Source of the DNA: Lingula anatina
Lineage: Eukaryota; Brachiopoda; Lingulata; Lingulida; Lingulidae
Reading direction: 5' to 3'
DNA length: 64,000 bases
Assembly: GCF_001039355.2 (NCBI RefSeq)
Contig: NW_019775479.1
Coordinates: 50,500-114,499 of the forward strand
In this document: positions 62,864 through 64,000 of the stretch, one piece after another
How the letters are laid out: each line of letters begins with the position of its first letter
Position numbering within the stretch: position 1 is the stretch's first letter
Program-made: the position numbers and the translations under genes
Notes under the pieces: generated by a model
Told to the model about the DNA's origin: nothing
Databases searched by the model: none
The model's input: only the letters and a program-made list of their open reading frames with translations

Positions 62864-64000
62864 GGTGAAACAACAGCCGATAATATTGAATACGGCAATA
62901 AATAGTTATCTTACATAATTCGAATCAGAATTATAGACGGACACGTTCTATCACCGCTGTCATCTCTTCACAAACACGTGATAACGCATCTAAAGGGACT
63001 TTTATACTTCAATCTAAACTCTAACGTCCCAAAAACAATCTCAAAGCTTTTAACGAGGGGCGCTGTCAAAACACACGTCCCCAGGGGCCCAGTCCTGGAT
63101 CGTGTTATTTTGATAAGAGTTAGTTGAACTAAGACATGAGCCGACAACCCCTAAACAACGAATATTAAATCGCAACTACAAAGGGGAAGGATGTGGTGTG
63201 GTGTGAAGATAGCCACAGAGACAGAGTACAAAGTATATGTACAGGAAAAACGAGAGGATGAAGACAGTAAGTGTTTTTATTCCTTTTGTTATTTTCATAA
63301 TATTCATTTATTTTCATTTTTAATAATTGATTATCAATGTGTGTTGATAAATTACCAAGTCTTTAATTTTATTACATTCTCCATTTCTGTTGTAATGGTA
63401 GGCTACATGCATTCTTGTAATTCTCAATCCTGATACTTGGTCTGAATTTTTTTTAGTCAGACATGCTGTTCCCTTTACCAAGTTATGTTTAATACGTTAT
63501 TACACATTATATTTTGATATTATTTCGTTATATCTTCACAGAAACCGTTAAGAAGGACACCGCACTGGAAAAAAGGAAAGGGCGATAGCAGCACTGAACA
63601 AGGGGAAGACGTTGAAAGGGGCAACGGCAGAAATATCTGACGCGGGGGTCTGCCAGGCTAAAGAAGTGCTCAAGTTGATGTGTGGAAAATAATTTACACG
63701 CAAGGGCGATTTGATGTGTGGAAAATAATTTACACGCAAGGACGATTAGAGGCCAAAGTTGTAGATTAGATAATATCACAGTATTCAACAATGTTAATAT
63801 ATCTCCTTTACGGTGATTGATTTTTACTTACTGTTTTTATATATATTGTTATTATAATGAGATCAGTACTTCTTCTATTTGAACATATATTTGTATGTTA
63901 TTTTGCTGTGATCCCAAGTAAACTTATATGTTTTAATTCAGGCCCAGTCTTGAAAGTCCAATTGGGGAGGGGAATGACCACAGTACGCGGGAAGCTAAAT
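62864..64000. other. Right end of window, weak exon candidates only
   Basis: ATG at 63191 opens 25 codons rich in Glu and Lys ending before GTAAGT at about 63267; an acceptor at about 63540 could add TVKKDTALEKRKGR and a stop. No domain is recognisable. A 36-bp tandem duplication lies at 63675-63746 (TTGATGTGTGGAAAATAATT repeated). A further possible acceptor lies near 63941. Confidence 0.25.

Overview
This is a stretch of animal nuclear DNA: AT-rich, intron-rich, full of microsatellites and short inverted-repeat (MITE-like) elements, with GT-AG introns and several genes whose intron phases can be followed exactly. The gene set (PRCC, a KCTD protein, SLX1, NACHT-WD40, iLBP/FABP and MIF-family sequences) points to a bilaterian. 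The repeat character suggests a marine invertebrate, but I cannot name the phylum. Assembly scars are visible: single Ns at 7785, 18376 and 57167, and a 25-N gap at 17485-17509. Each lies next to duplicated or broken sequence.

Left part (1-31 kb): three phase-compatible exons of an unidentified minus-strand gene (1769-4315); PRCC (+, 7325-9698); a KCTD7/14-type BTB protein (-, 11781-12847) head-to-head with a Y_phosphatase3-type phosphatase (+, 13163-15181); a duplicated 734-bp block beside the gap; a NACHT-WD40 protein of the NWD1/NWD2 type (+, 19703-26809) whose first exon is not certain; and the SLX1 nuclease subunit (-, 28311-30804), including a short last exon.

Middle part (33-47.5 kb): a head-to-tail array of four intracellular lipid-binding protein (FABP) genes. 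Each has the classical four-exon FABP layout, and exon 2 grows across the array (173, 188, 188, 197 nt).

Right part (48.8-60.1 kb) is the most striking. A 13-exon gene (48874-54699) encodes an intact secreted precursor, computed at 800 residues. It has a signal peptide, a short pro-piece, and three alternating pairs of glycine-rich domains, A (about 130 aa) and B (about 88 aa). Every domain is bracketed by RX(K/R)R convertase sites and separated from the next by a 13-residue acidic spacer. Each domain would start with Gln after cleavage, and all but the first end in Pro-Phe-Gly before the basic site, which predicts pyroglutamate and alpha-amide ends. All internal exon junctions have the same phase, so cassettes can be added or lost without breaking the frame. 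The layout resembles insect multipeptide antimicrobial precursors (hymenoptaecin type), but homology and function are inference.

A second partial copy of this array (57168-60052) begins in mid-exon directly after an N and ends in a truncated B domain fused to a duplicated 494-bp segment. An orphan first exon of a MIF/DDT-family gene lies just before that N. The last 4 kb holds MITEs, weak exon candidates and little else that I can support.
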